IMG/VR virus record: IMGVR_UViG_3300027759_000003
Span: 45,758 to 109,757 of that record
Origin: a virus
Strand: one strand, 5' to 3'
DNA length: 64,000 nt
Below the pieces are notes generated by a model. It made no database searches, was not told where the DNA came from, and saw nothing but the letters and a program-made list of their open reading frames with translations. This document shows positions 38,711-44,252 of the stretch, piece by piece; the first letter of the stretch is position 1; each line of letters opens with the position of its first letter. The position numbers and the translations under genes are program-made.

Positions 38711-39439
38711 TTATTTCTTAGATGATGAAAAGACTATGTCGCTCTTAGAGTATACACACAAACCGCAAGATACGCAAGCCGAGCCAGCGCTTGAGATAAG
38801 TGGAATGGCTTTTAGGTTTTCAGGGCACTTAGCACCAGGTCGATTAAATAACTCCTTCATATCTGCCTGACCTATTGCAAAATTCTGTGCAAGGTATGCA
38901 AGGCGTATCCCATGATCTTTCTTTAAATTAACGCCTATCTGCTTATTCTCGCTGTCTGTTGAATAGTATAAGGATAGATTAGGAATATCCTTTAGCATTA
39001 CCGCTGCAGGCTGTACCCTTGTATATACCCAGAATTTTATATCTGTATTGTTAAGGATGATTTGTTTCCATGCTTTGGTGTACGTGTCATTAAAGAAATC
39101 ACCGTCCCAATGAATACGAAATAACAATGACGCATTTTTCTTTTCACAATCTTTTTTAAAATCATTAATCATATTCTGCAATAGATCAATCATAGTCGAT
39201 TCGTCAGCGTCTTTTAATAATTCCCAATTATGTATTAGGTTTGCCTTTACGGCTTTGTAAAGTTTTTCAAGTTTTCCTGCGTAGCAAACACTTTCACAAA
39301 CACTAGTGGCACCAGGGCATGAATAATTCTTTCCAGCGGGAAGACCGAACGTGTTTGCAATTGCGGCTTGCTTTCCATTTTTTGTAACAAGATTAGCAAC
39401 CTTTCTGTCAAATGATCTTTTTAATTGTGGTGTTGTCAT
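38711..39439 (-). CDS. gp88-family protein, leaderless
   Basis: 242 residues. YSCPGATSVCESVCYAGKLEKLYK near the N-terminus and GSACVSCGLCVYSKSDIVF at the C-terminus are the Cys clusters of the mycobacteriophage gene-product-88 family. The middle has LLFRIHWDGDFFNDTYTKAWKQII and WVYTRVQPA. The Cys spacing suggests metal or Fe-S binding, and the fold may be radical-SAM-like; activity unproven. Promoter TTGATA-17-TAAAAT-N6-ATG. Confidence 0.85.
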   Translation of the reverse strand: MTTPQLKRSFDRKVANLVTKNGKQAAIANTFGLPAGKNYSCPGATSVCESVCYAGKLEKLYKAVKANLIHNWELLKDADESTMIDLLQNMINDFKKDCEKKNASLLFRIHWDGDFFNDTYTKAWKQIILNNTDIKFWVYTRVQPAAVMLKDIPNLSLYYSTDSENKQIGVNLKKDHGIRLAYLAQNFAIGQADMKELFNRPGAKCPENLKAIPLISSAGSACVSCGLCVYSKSDIVFSSSKK

Positions 39440-39445
39440 ATAAAT

Positions 39446-39474
39446 ATTTTAGCAGAATGTGGAGAAAATATCAA
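39446..39474 (-). promoter_or_regulatory. Leaderless promoter of gp88-like gene
   Basis: TTGATA (complement of 39469-39474), 17 nt, TAAAAT (complement of 39446-39451), N6, ATG 39439. Confidence 0.82.
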
Positions 39475-39516
39475 GTGTACGTAAGGTACAAAACGGACAA
39501 ATCGGGCAGGGCCGGG

Positions 39517-39541
39517 TTTTTCTGCGGGGAAGTGCAGAAAA
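39517..39541. repeat. TTTTTCTGC/GCAGAAAAA inverted repeat
   Basis: A 9-bp stem downstream of the 39543 stop, preceded by GGGCCGGG. The T-run is 5' and the A-run 3' on both strands, so it is not a normal terminator. Confidence 0.7.
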
Positions 39542-39542
39542 A

Positions 39543-39776
39543 TTATTCTAAGTGAACATACCAATCATAGTATTCATTATCAACTAACTGAGCGGTATCT
39601 TTTTCACCAAACTCATTTTGATACTCTGCATACCAAAAGTATTGGTCAGGATCAGATTCAATAGAAAGTATTTCAACTACCTCATCATTGTATCCAATAA
39701 AATCTCCAACCATCATCATAGAAGGTTTGAGAATATCTATTTTCTTTAATTCCATGTTCATCATTGTAGCAGCCAT
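39543..39776 (-). CDS. Hypothetical protein
   Basis: 77 residues: KPSMMMVGDFIGYNDEVVEILSIESD then aromatic-rich FWYAEYQNEFGE, probably a small beta barrel. It starts directly after the upstream TAA. Confidence 0.6.
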   Translation of the reverse strand: MAATMMNMELKKIDILKPSMMMVGDFIGYNDEVVEILSIESDPDQYFWYAEYQNEFGEKDTAQLVDNEYYDWYVHLE

Positions 39777-39869
39777 TTATTCAGCCTCAATTTCTGCTAG
39801 GGTTTCCCATAGAATAGGTTCTAGAATTTTTGCAACCTGATCTAATTTATCTTGCAAGTCTTTACTCAT
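39777..39869 (-). CDS. Micropeptide
   Basis: 30 residues, acidic helix (DLQDKLDQVAKILEPILWE). Overlaps the upstream gene by 8 nt. Confidence 0.5.
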   Translation of the reverse strand: MSKDLQDKLDQVAKILEPILWETLAEIEAE

Positions 39870-40158
39870 ATAAGTCCTCATCTGCTGGCTCAATGAACCA
39901 CTCTAGGTGTGCGTGTGATACCAATGCGCTGGCGGTAGTCCAAGTGTTGCCCTTCCAACTAATTTGAAAGCCATCAACAACTGGTAATTCTATTCTACGA
40001 GAATAATCCTCCTCATAGTATGCGTCAATAGCCTCAATACATGGCTGAACCATTACTGTTGGTATTGGTGGATAATGATTACCTTGTAAGTGATACTTTA
40101 ATTGTGTTTCTAGGTCTAGCGTTGTATCTGCTAAACCTATTGCTGTTATGCTTCCCAT
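39862..40158 (-). CDS. Conserved phage protein (LETQLKYHLQGNHYPP)
   Basis: 98 residues. LETQLKYHLQGNHYPPIPTVMVQPCIEAIDAY followed by a beta half. The HLQxNHYPP motif is common in hypothetical proteins of actinophages and other large phages. No activity known. Confidence 0.72.
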   Translation of the reverse strand: MGSITAIGLADTTLDLETQLKYHLQGNHYPPIPTVMVQPCIEAIDAYYEEDYSRRIELPVVDGFQISWKGNTWTTASALVSHAHLEWFIEPADEDLYE

Positions 40159-40367
40159 TATTTAATTACGACCTCTCCGTTAGTGTAGAAGGTTTTAGTA
40201 TACATCTTACCTGTTGGGTCAGACAAATTATAGGTTGCGTATTCTTTAGCAAAGCCATAGTCCACGCATTTATCCCAAGCCCTAACTGCTTCTAGCATAT
40301 CGCTAACTCGCAGGGTATGAATTAACTCTCCATCATATGAAGTAGTAAGTGAATAAGTATATTCCAT
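40158..40367 (-). CDS. Small hypothetical protein
   Basis: 69 residues from ATG 40367 (TAATG overlap): EYTYSLTTSYDGELIHTLRVSDMLEAVRAWDKC, alpha/beta. No motif seen. Confidence 0.6.
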   Translation of the reverse strand: MEYTYSLTTSYDGELIHTLRVSDMLEAVRAWDKCVDYGFAKEYATYNLSDPTGKMYTKTFYTNGEVVIK

Positions 40368-40531
40368 TAGTTTAGTTTCCAATCCATTAGTTCGTCAGCA
40401 GATATAGCGTAAGGATTACACTCGCAAGGCTCACTATCAAAGTCTACATTATTTCCTTGATATATCCAACCATAGCCGTAGCAGTATTCGTGCTCTAGTA
40501 TATCCATTAGTGCTTCTTTTACTTTACCCAT
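40367..40531 (-). CDS. Small Cys-containing protein
   Basis: 54 residues (EHEYCYGYGWIYQGNNVDFDSEPCECNPY). RBS AAGAAGGA. Possible metal site CxC. First gene after the promoter at 40.57 kb. Confidence 0.6.
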   Translation of the reverse strand: MGKVKEALMDILEHEYCYGYGWIYQGNNVDFDSEPCECNPYAISADELMDWKLN

Positions 40532-40556
40532 TTGTTCCTTCTTTCTTTATATCTTT

Positions 40557-40586
40557 ATCCTATCAGATACAACTGACAAAATCCAA
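40557..40586 (-). promoter_or_regulatory. Leftward promoter, TGTCAG type
   Basis: TTGGAT (complement of 40581-40586), 18 nt with TGTCAG, TAGGAT (complement of 40557-40562). Confidence 0.72.
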
Positions 40587-40615
40587 TTAGACGCCTTAAT
40601 CTGGGGAATTTAGGG

Positions 40616-40631
40616 TGTGATCTTAACCACA
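40616..40631. promoter_or_regulatory. CRP-like palindrome
   Basis: TGTGA-TCTTAA-CCACA, one mismatch, about 73 nt upstream of the expected start. Confidence 0.6.
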
Positions 40632-40691
40632 CGTAAAGGTCATGTATAGATTGCGACACGCCGCCTGCGCCGGGTTTTTCGAACAAATGTT

Positions 40692-40717
40692 TGAGCAGTT
40701 TTTATTCTTGCTCAGGA
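40692..40717 (-). repeat. CCTGAGCA hairpin element, copy 4
   Basis: Minus strand TTCCTGAGCAAGAATAAAAAC then TGCTCA, just downstream of the 40726 stop. Confidence 0.78.
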
Positions 40718-40725
40718 ATTTTTAT

Positions 40726-40872
40726 TTATACTTTAAATGCTTTACGCAATTCATTTCGCAATCTGCGAATTTCTTTTTGTTGTGCAATATTTTGTTTCCA
40801 AAATAAACCCATAACAGTTAAGCAACCAAGTAGCGCAATTATTATTGCAATCACATCTAAATTAGTTATCAT
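40726..40872 (-). CDS. Single-TM small protein
   Basis: 48 residues: TM helix NLDVIAIIIALLGCLTVMGLF, then a basic helix QQKEIRRLRNELRKAFKV. A tail on the inner face of the membrane. RBS GGGG region in the upstream gene's end. Confidence 0.6.
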   Translation of the reverse strand: MITNLDVIAIIIALLGCLTVMGLFWKQNIAQQKEIRRLRNELRKAFKV

Positions 40873-40877
40873 TTGTT

Positions 40878-41087
40878 TTACCCCTTCCACATTTCAGAGC
40901 CAACAGGAATTAAACCAATTTCATCAATTCCGCAAGCCTTTTCAAATCTTGCAAAATCAAAGTTTTCATTATCTGATTGAAACCAATCCGCAAATTCTTG
41001 AATTAAATCTTCATAAGTATTTTGTGGAATTTCATCTACAAAACTTTTTAGAATGTTTGCGGTTTTGATGTAGTCTTTTCTAGTCAT
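40878..41087 (-). CDS. Conserved small phage protein
   Basis: 69 residues, MTRKDYIKTANILKSF...ADWFQSDNENFDFARFEKACG. This MTRKDYIxxAxIL pattern is widespread in phages; function unknown. TAATG overlap with the upstream gene. Confidence 0.72.
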   Translation of the reverse strand: MTRKDYIKTANILKSFVDEIPQNTYEDLIQEFADWFQSDNENFDFARFEKACGIDEIGLIPVGSEMWKG

Positions 41088-41221
41088 TAGTCAGCCTCTT
41101 TCGTAGTAAATAAAGTGCCTAGTGCAAAGTTTTTACATTCGCACTTTTCTACATCATAGGCAAGATTATCTCCCCAAAAAATATAACCTGCGCCATTACA
41201 TTCATCACACTTAAAAGTCAT
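41087..41221 (-). CDS. Zinc-binding micropeptide
   Basis: 44 residues: FKCDECNGAGYIFW then KCECKNF. CxxCxGxG resembles one DnaJ zinc knuckle. TAATG overlap. Confidence 0.6.
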   Translation of the reverse strand: MTFKCDECNGAGYIFWGDNLAYDVEKCECKNFALGTLFTTKEAD

Positions 41222-41235
41222 TACGCTACTAATCA

Positions 41236-41421
41236 TTATGCTAACGCCTTTCCTCTAAGTGTGCCACGAACACCCAACACATCACAAGCAATTTTTACAG
41301 ATACGCCAACAGGTAATTGGTTTGGGTAAGTGTTTATGAATTGAGCAACCGCACCCTGAGAAGGTAGGTTGATATTTTTTACAGCACCATTAAAGGTTTC
41401 TAGTTTTACAGTATAAGTCAT
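41236..41421 (-). CDS. Small protein, paralogue of 43416 gene
   Basis: 61 residues: VKLETFNGAVKNINLPSQGAVAQFI then QLPVGVSVKIACDVLGVRG. It matches the protein encoded at 43416 on the other side and other strand of the control region. RBS GAAAGGTGG. Confidence 0.65.
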   Translation of the reverse strand: MTYTVKLETFNGAVKNINLPSQGAVAQFINTYPNQLPVGVSVKIACDVLGVRGTLRGKALA

Positions 41422-41454
41422 TTCTGACCACCTTTCGTTTTTGTTTGAGTTATT

Positions 41455-41484
41455 ATTCTATCAATTATCGCTGACATTTTCCAA
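41455..41484 (-). promoter_or_regulatory. Leftward promoter, TGTCAG type
   Basis: TTGGAA (complement of 41479-41484), 18 nt with TGTCAG, TAGAAT (complement of 41455-41460). Confidence 0.72.
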
Positions 41485-41504
41485 TTATAGGGGGTGTGTT
41501 GGAG

Positions 41505-41520
41505 TGTGAGTTGCCTCACA
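41505..41520. promoter_or_regulatory. CRP-like palindrome
   Basis: TGTGA-GTTGCC-TCACA, perfect half-sites, overlapping the stop of gene 41516. Confidence 0.7.
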
Positions 41521-41623
41521 TCTCCTTTATATTAGCCTGATGATAAGCAAGGGTTATCTCCTCGCCATACTCGGCTACTAGGTCGGCATAGACCTCATCT
41601 AGATAGTTAAGGTAATCAGACAT
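41516..41623 (-). CDS. Acidic micropeptide
   Basis: 35 residues, SDYLNYLDEVYADLVAEYGEEITLAYHQ. It begins 2 nt after the previous stop. Confidence 0.5.
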   Translation of the reverse strand: MSDYLNYLDEVYADLVAEYGEEITLAYHQANIKEM

Positions 41624-41625
41624 TA

Positions 41626-41826
41626 TTAACCTACCTGAACCGCTACGGTGCGGAAAGTATTGTTAATGCGACCTTCATCTATTTCTACAAAATAGGCTTC
41701 AGTATTATCACCATACCAAAGAGCACCCTTAGATTTTTCTGCGGAAATAATTGTTCCGTCAGTTAAGGATTTAGATGAATAAGATTTACCAATTAGCAAA
41801 TCTTCTATTGTGTATAAGTTAGCCAT
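41626..41826 (-). CDS. Small SH3-like protein
   Basis: 66 residues: YTIEDLLIGKSYSSKSLTDGTIISAEKSKGALWYG...AYFVEIDEG, an all-beta pattern with some likeness to 37586 and 38355. RBS AAAGGAAG. Confidence 0.62.
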   Translation of the reverse strand: MANLYTIEDLLIGKSYSSKSLTDGTIISAEKSKGALWYGDNTEAYFVEIDEGRINNTFRTVAVQVG

Positions 41827-41863
41827 TGTTAGCCACTTCCTTTCGTTATTTTCTTACTCCGTA

Positions 41864-41892
41864 AGTCTATCAGAATTAACAGACATTTACAA
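41864..41892 (-). promoter_or_regulatory. Le​ftward promoter, TGTCTG type
   Basis: TTGTAA (complement of 41887-41892), 17 nt with TGTCTG, TAGACT (complement of 41864-41869). Confidence 0.75.
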
Positions 41893-41933
41893 CCTACTAG
41901 CCAGTAATCTCAAATAATAAGACGCTCAAACTG

Positions 41934-41949
41934 TGTGAGAAAAATCACA
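41934..41949. promoter_or_regulatory. CRP-like palindrome
   Basis: TGTGA-GAAAAA-TCACA, perfect half-sites. Confidence 0.7.
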
Positions 41950-41960
41950 TCGTACGTAAG

Positions 41961-41969
41961 TTATCCACA
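41961..41969 (+). promoter_or_regulatory. DnaA box (perfect)
   Basis: TTATCCACA, the bacterial DnaA consensus, followed by GGCTGTGGA, a partial inverted copy. Confidence 0.7.
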
Positions 41970-42004
41970 GGCTGTGGACGACACGCCATGCGTGCCGGGT
42001 TTTT

Positions 42005-42029
42005 TGCAGAGTTTTTATTTCTGCAAAAA
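42005..42029. repeat. TTTTGCAGA/TCTGCAAAA inverted repeat
   Basis: Downstream of the 42037 stop and adjoining GCCGGGTTTT, in the same arrangement as at 39.52 kb. Confidence 0.7.
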
Positions 42030-42036
42030 TTTTTTA

Positions 42037-42153
42037 TTAGTTAAATTTATCTAATAAAATTTGTTTAACAATTTCTAATTGCGCTTCGGTTAAATTAGTT
42101 AATTCAACTGCGTTTTCAAATTGCTTAGTTATGCTTTCTGTATTATTTTGCAT
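42037..42153 (-). CDS. Micropeptide
   Basis: 38 residues, helical (NAVELTNLTEAQLEIVKQILLDKFN). Overlaps the upstream gene by 11 nt, last of five tiny leftward genes. Confidence 0.55.
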   Translation of the reverse strand: MQNNTESITKQFENAVELTNLTEAQLEIVKQILLDKFN

Positions 42154-42265
42154 TTTTATGTTTTACCTTTCTACTATATTTTTTTTTATTTGGAATTGGT
42201 GTTGCCGCATTACTACGGCGCAATTCTTGAATACGAATAATTTTGTTTTTTATTTCTTTTAACAT
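42143..42265 (-). CDS. Basic micropeptide
   Basis: 40 residues, more than a third Lys/Arg (KNKIIRIQELRRS...KKKYSRKVKHK). Likely nucleic-acid binding. Confidence 0.55.
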   Translation of the reverse strand: MLKEIKNKIIRIQELRRSNAATPIPNKKKYSRKVKHKNAK

Positions 42266-42269
42266 TTTA

Positions 42270-42365
42270 TTATTCCCAACAATTAGAGCAAGTAATTATA
42301 TCTTGCTCATCAAAAAATTCGCTAGAAACTTTTTCATTACATAGACGACAATTAAGAGTTATCAT
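42270..42365 (-). CDS. Zinc-ribbon micropeptide
   Basis: 31 residues, NCRLCNEKVSSEFF then TCSNCWE, two CxxC knuckles. RBS GGAG inside the upstream gene. Confidence 0.6.
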   Translation of the reverse strand: MITLNCRLCNEKVSSEFFDEQDIITCSNCWE

Positions 42366-42472
42366 TTATATTCTCCTTTTAAGATAAGTTCATCTAGCAT
42401 TTTTGCTAGAGGGTCTATCTGCTCGTCAGCAAGATAGTTAGTTAATTCTAAATCTTTTACAAAGTTTATCAT
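42362..42472 (-). CDS. Acidic micropeptide
   Basis: 36 residues (NFVKDLELTNYLADEQIDPLAK). ATGA-type overlap with the next gene. Confidence 0.55.
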   Translation of the reverse strand: MINFVKDLELTNYLADEQIDPLAKMLDELILKGEYK

Positions 42473-42646
42473 TTACTTACCTACCTTCCATGAAGACCAA
42501 TAAGATAGCAATTCGCTATCCTCAATATAGTGAGAATAAATATTCTGCTCACAATTTTCGCAGAAACTATATTTCATATCATTTACGATAGATGTCGCTA
42601 ATAGATTAGCGGTGTGCTTACACACTTTGTTTAGTAGTGAATTCAT
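42473..42646 (-). CDS. Small Cys-containing protein
   Basis: 57 residues with VCKHTANLL and FCENCEQNIYSHY, a possible zinc site. RBS AAAGGAA. First leftward gene beside the control region. Confidence 0.6.
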   Translation of the reverse strand: MNSLLNKVCKHTANLLATSIVNDMKYSFCENCEQNIYSHYIEDSELLSYWSSWKVGK

Positions 42647-42698
42647 TTTGAATTCCTTTCTTTAAGAGATTTACTTATTGTTCAATCTTTATACTAGA

Positions 42699-42727
42699 AG
42701 TATAACAGCGACCACTGACATTTACTG
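42699..42727 (-). promoter_or_regulatory. Leftward promoter, TGTCAG type
   Basis: Extended -10 TGTTATACT (TATACT is the complement of 42699-42704), with TGTCAG ten nt upstream of it and a poor -35. Confidence 0.65.
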
Positions 42728-42760
42728 ACCAGTAGGTAGGACAAAACGGACATTGTGTCT

Positions 42761-42784
42761 TGTGATGTAGGTCATGTGGATAAC
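42761..42784. promoter_or_regulatory. CRP-like site fused to DnaA box, copy 1
   Basis: TGTGA-TGTAGG-TCATG (42761-42776) continues into TGTGGATAA (42775-42783), a perfect DnaA box in reverse. Confidence 0.65.
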
Positions 42785-42802
42785 TTGAGCGTGAAATGGG
42801 TA

Positions 42803-42826
42803 TGTGATCTACGTCATGTGGATAAC
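42803..42826. promoter_or_regulatory. CRP-like site fused to DnaA box, copy 2
   Basis: TGTGA-TCTACG-TCATG (42803-42818) and TGTGGATAA (42817-42825). A 24-bp direct repeat of copy 1, 42 bp away. Confidence 0.65.
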
Positions 42827-42858
42827 CCTCTCAGACACACCCGACCGAGCCGGGTTGC

Positions 42859-42881
42859 ATGTCCGATATGTCCGATATGTC
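42859..42881. repeat. TGTCCGATA tandem repeats
   Basis: ATGTCCGAT, ATGTCCGAT and ATGTCGTG in a row. CGGACAT/ATGTCCG also occurs at about 36788, 39497 and 42748. Confidence 0.7.
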
Positions 42882-42930
42882 GTGTGGTATATATCACTAA
42901 TTACATGCGTGTTATTTACGGCGTGTCGTG

Positions 42931-42959
42931 TTGACTTTTGGGGTTATCCCTGCTATAAT
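42931..42959 (+). promoter_or_regulatory. Rightward promoter 1
   Basis: TTGACT (42931-42936), 17 nt, CTGCTATAAT (TATAAT 42954-42959). Near consensus. Confidence 0.88.
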
Positions 42960-42987
42960 TCCATTATAGAAAATTAAATATAGAATT

Positions 42988-43060
42988 ATTTAGGGGCGTG
43001 AGCCTAGCAAGTAAATGTGAGACAAATCACAGTGAGCCTAGCAAATAACCCCCCCTAAAT
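42988..43060. promoter_or_regulatory. CRP-like site inside nested repeats
   Basis: ATTTAGGGG (42988-42996) and CCCCTAAAT (43052-43060) are a 9-bp inverted repeat. Inside are two GTGAGCCTAGCAA direct repeats flanking TGTGA-GACAAA-TCACA (43016-43031). The palindrome centre is about 65 nt upstream of the start expected from promoter 2. Confidence 0.75.
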
Positions 43061-43063
43061 TGT

Positions 43064-43082
43064 CAGCCCCCCCTGCTAGAAT
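43064..43082 (+). promoter_or_regulatory. Rightward promoter 2, TGTCAG type
   Basis: TTGTCAG, ten nt, TAGAAT (43077-43082) with TGC before it. No normal -35. Same layout as the leftward TGTCAG promoters. Confidence 0.65.
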
Positions 43083-43123
43083 TGCAGGTATAGAAAGAAA
43101 GTCTCTTGAAAGGAGAACTACAA

Positions 43124-43279
43124 ATGATAAACAATAACCCTAACAATCCCCTTATTTCGGATATTAGAAAAGCCCAACAGGCTCGCTATGACCGAGAGGA
43201 TCAGAGTATCCTTGAAGCGTTAAATCAGGCTAACGCCTATCTATCTGCTCAATACAATTTAGATGAGGAGGTTAAGTAG
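43124..43279 (+). CDS. Small hypothetical protein
   Basis: 51 residues with RBS AAAGGAGA: Asn/Pro-rich start (INNNPNNPLIS) and a helical body (AQQARYDREDQSILEALNQANAYLSAQY). First rightward gene of the control region. Confidence 0.65.
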   Translation: MINNNPNNPLISDIRKAQQARYDREDQSILEALNQANAYLSAQYNLDEEVK

Positions 43280-43281
43280 TT

Positions 43282-43419
43282 ATGGAACTATTTTTAGACT
43301 TAGATGGTTTTGGTTTATATGCCGAGAGCATTGCCTTAGCAGTAGAGATACCAACATGGTTGTTGGTTGGCACTATTGCGTTCATTTATTCAATTAAATT
43401 GATTAGGAGAGACAAGTGA
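43282..43419 (+). CDS. Single-TM small protein
   Basis: 45 residues: acidic start, TM helix WLLVGTIAFIYSIKLI, end RRDK. GTGA overlap with the next gene; RBS GAGGAGG inside the previous one. Confidence 0.6.
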   Translation: MELFLDLDGFGLYAESIALAVEIPTWLLVGTIAFIYSIKLIRRDK

Positions 43420-43610
43420 TACCAGTAAAACTAACAACAGTTAACGGCTCGGTGGCAGACATGCCATTTACAAGCAAAGAAAAAATACTAGAGTTTATTG
43501 ATCAATACTCTAACGCATTACCAATTGGCACAGCAGTAAACATTGACGCACCGCTAGTTGGTATTCACTCAGGTTGGATACAAGGACGCAAGGCTACTGC
43601 TAACGCATAG
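43416..43610 (+). CDS. Small protein, paralogue of 41236 gene
   Basis: 64 residues from GTG 43416 behind GGAGAG: VKLTTVNGSVADMPFTSKEKILEFI then ALPIGTAVNIDAPLVGIHSG. The same fold and length as the 41236 protein. Confidence 0.7.
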   Translation: MIPVKLTTVNGSVADMPFTSKEKILEFIDQYSNALPIGTAVNIDAPLVGIHSGWIQGRKATANA

Positions 43611-43617
43611 ACTATAT

Positions 43618-43655
43618 GGTGAGCATGCCTGCAGTGTGCTCACTATTTTTTTTTA
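43618..43655 (+). terminator. Intrinsic terminator
   Basis: GGTGAGCA / TGCTCACT stem (43618-43644) then TATTTTTTTTTATT. The stem shares TGAGCA-TGCTCA with the leftward hairpin family but carries a true T-run. Confidence 0.92.
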
Positions 43656-43746
43656 TTATATTATTTTTAAACATGTATCGTACATCTAAGAAAAATATTC
43701 AGATTTTGTCAAAATGAAAATTTTTTCAGATTTCCAGGGTATAGGG

Positions 43747-43752
43747 TATAAT
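43747..43752 (+). promoter_or_regulatory. -10 box of leaderless gene 43759
   Basis: GGGTATAAT, N6 (CAATAT), ATG 43759. Confidence 0.72.
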
Positions 43753-43758
43753 CAATAT

Positions 43759-43917
43759 ATGTGCCAACACGTATATAGATACACAGGTTCTGGGCTATGC
43801 GGATATTGTGGTTTGGAAACTCATGATCCTGATTGGGTCAAGATAAATAAAATATACGCAGAGTACAAAGAAAAAGTCGGGTACTTCTACAATTCGACAA
43901 CCTGGTGGTCTATATGA
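43759..43917 (+). CDS. Small zinc-finger-like protein, leaderless
   Basis: 52 residues: MCQHVYRYTGSGLCGYCGLETHD gives C-x-H and CxxC ligands, then YAEYKEKVGYFYNSTTWWS. A longer frame starting at 43714 would cross the promoter and is rejected. Confidence 0.68.
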   Translation: MCQHVYRYTGSGLCGYCGLETHDPDWVKINKIYAEYKEKVGYFYNSTTWWSI

Positions 43918-43923
43918 TAGAAT
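43918..43923 (+). promoter_or_regulatory. -10 box of leaderless gene 43930
   Basis: TGATAGAAT, N6 (ATATGG), ATG 43930. It overlaps the stop of the gene before. Confidence 0.6.
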
Positions 43924-43929
43924 ATATGG

Positions 43930-44070
43930 ATGCATTTACTAGGACTAGAAATTCGACGGGATCGTAGAGAAAAACAATACTCTATGAAGACCTGTTTTGG
44001 CTGTGGCAAAATACTCTGGGTAGCCAAAGCAAACATCAGAGCATATAACTATTGCGGTAGTTGTAAGTAA
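43930..44070 (+). CDS. Zinc-ribbon micropeptide, leaderless
   Basis: 46 residues: basic RRDRREK, then TCFGCGKILWVAKANIRAYNYCGSCK, two CxxC knuckles. TAATG overlap with the next gene. Confidence 0.65.
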   Translation: MHLLGLEIRRDRREKQYSMKTCFGCGKILWVAKANIRAYNYCGSCK

Positions 44071-44252
44071 TGCCATTCTTAGAAAACCTCGAAACCTCCA
44101 TAGCCGATGATGATGGTATGCCCAATAACGAAAAAGTTATAAACAATGGTTTGGCATTAAAAGTTTTTGAAGAAGAGGTTTGTGATCATTGTTCTTGCAA
44201 AACCACGGTAACTAATGAAATGATTGAATCCCAAACCTCATTTGAGGAATAA
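44070..44252 (+). CDS. Small Cys/His protein
   Basis: 60 residues, acidic, with VCDHCSCKTTV near the end, a compact metal-site candidate. TAATG overlap with both neighbours. Confidence 0.6.
   Translation: MPFLENLETSIADDDGMPNNEKVINNGLALKVFEEEVCDHCSCKTTVTNEMIESQTSFEE

Larger units (their letters stand above)
42647..43123. other. Divergent control region, candidate replication origin
   Basis: About 475 bp without genes between leftward (42646) and rightward (43124) operons. It holds two DnaA boxes in a 24-bp direct repeat, three CRP-like sites, tandem TGTCCGATA repeats, two rightward promoters and one leftward promoter, and a long inverted repeat. A third DnaA box lies at 41961. The base composition alternates between GC-rich and AT-rich blocks. 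Confidence 0.55.

Noticed and set aside
39517-42029. TTTTTCTGC/GCAGAAAAA and TTTTGCAGA/TCTGCAAAA as terminators
   Set aside because: On both strands the T-run comes before the stem and the A-run after it, the reverse of an intrinsic terminator. Listed as repeats.
43714-43917. Longer version of the 43759 gene
   Set aside because: The extra 15 codons would cross the -10 box; the leaderless ATG at 43759 fits the pattern of the other genes.
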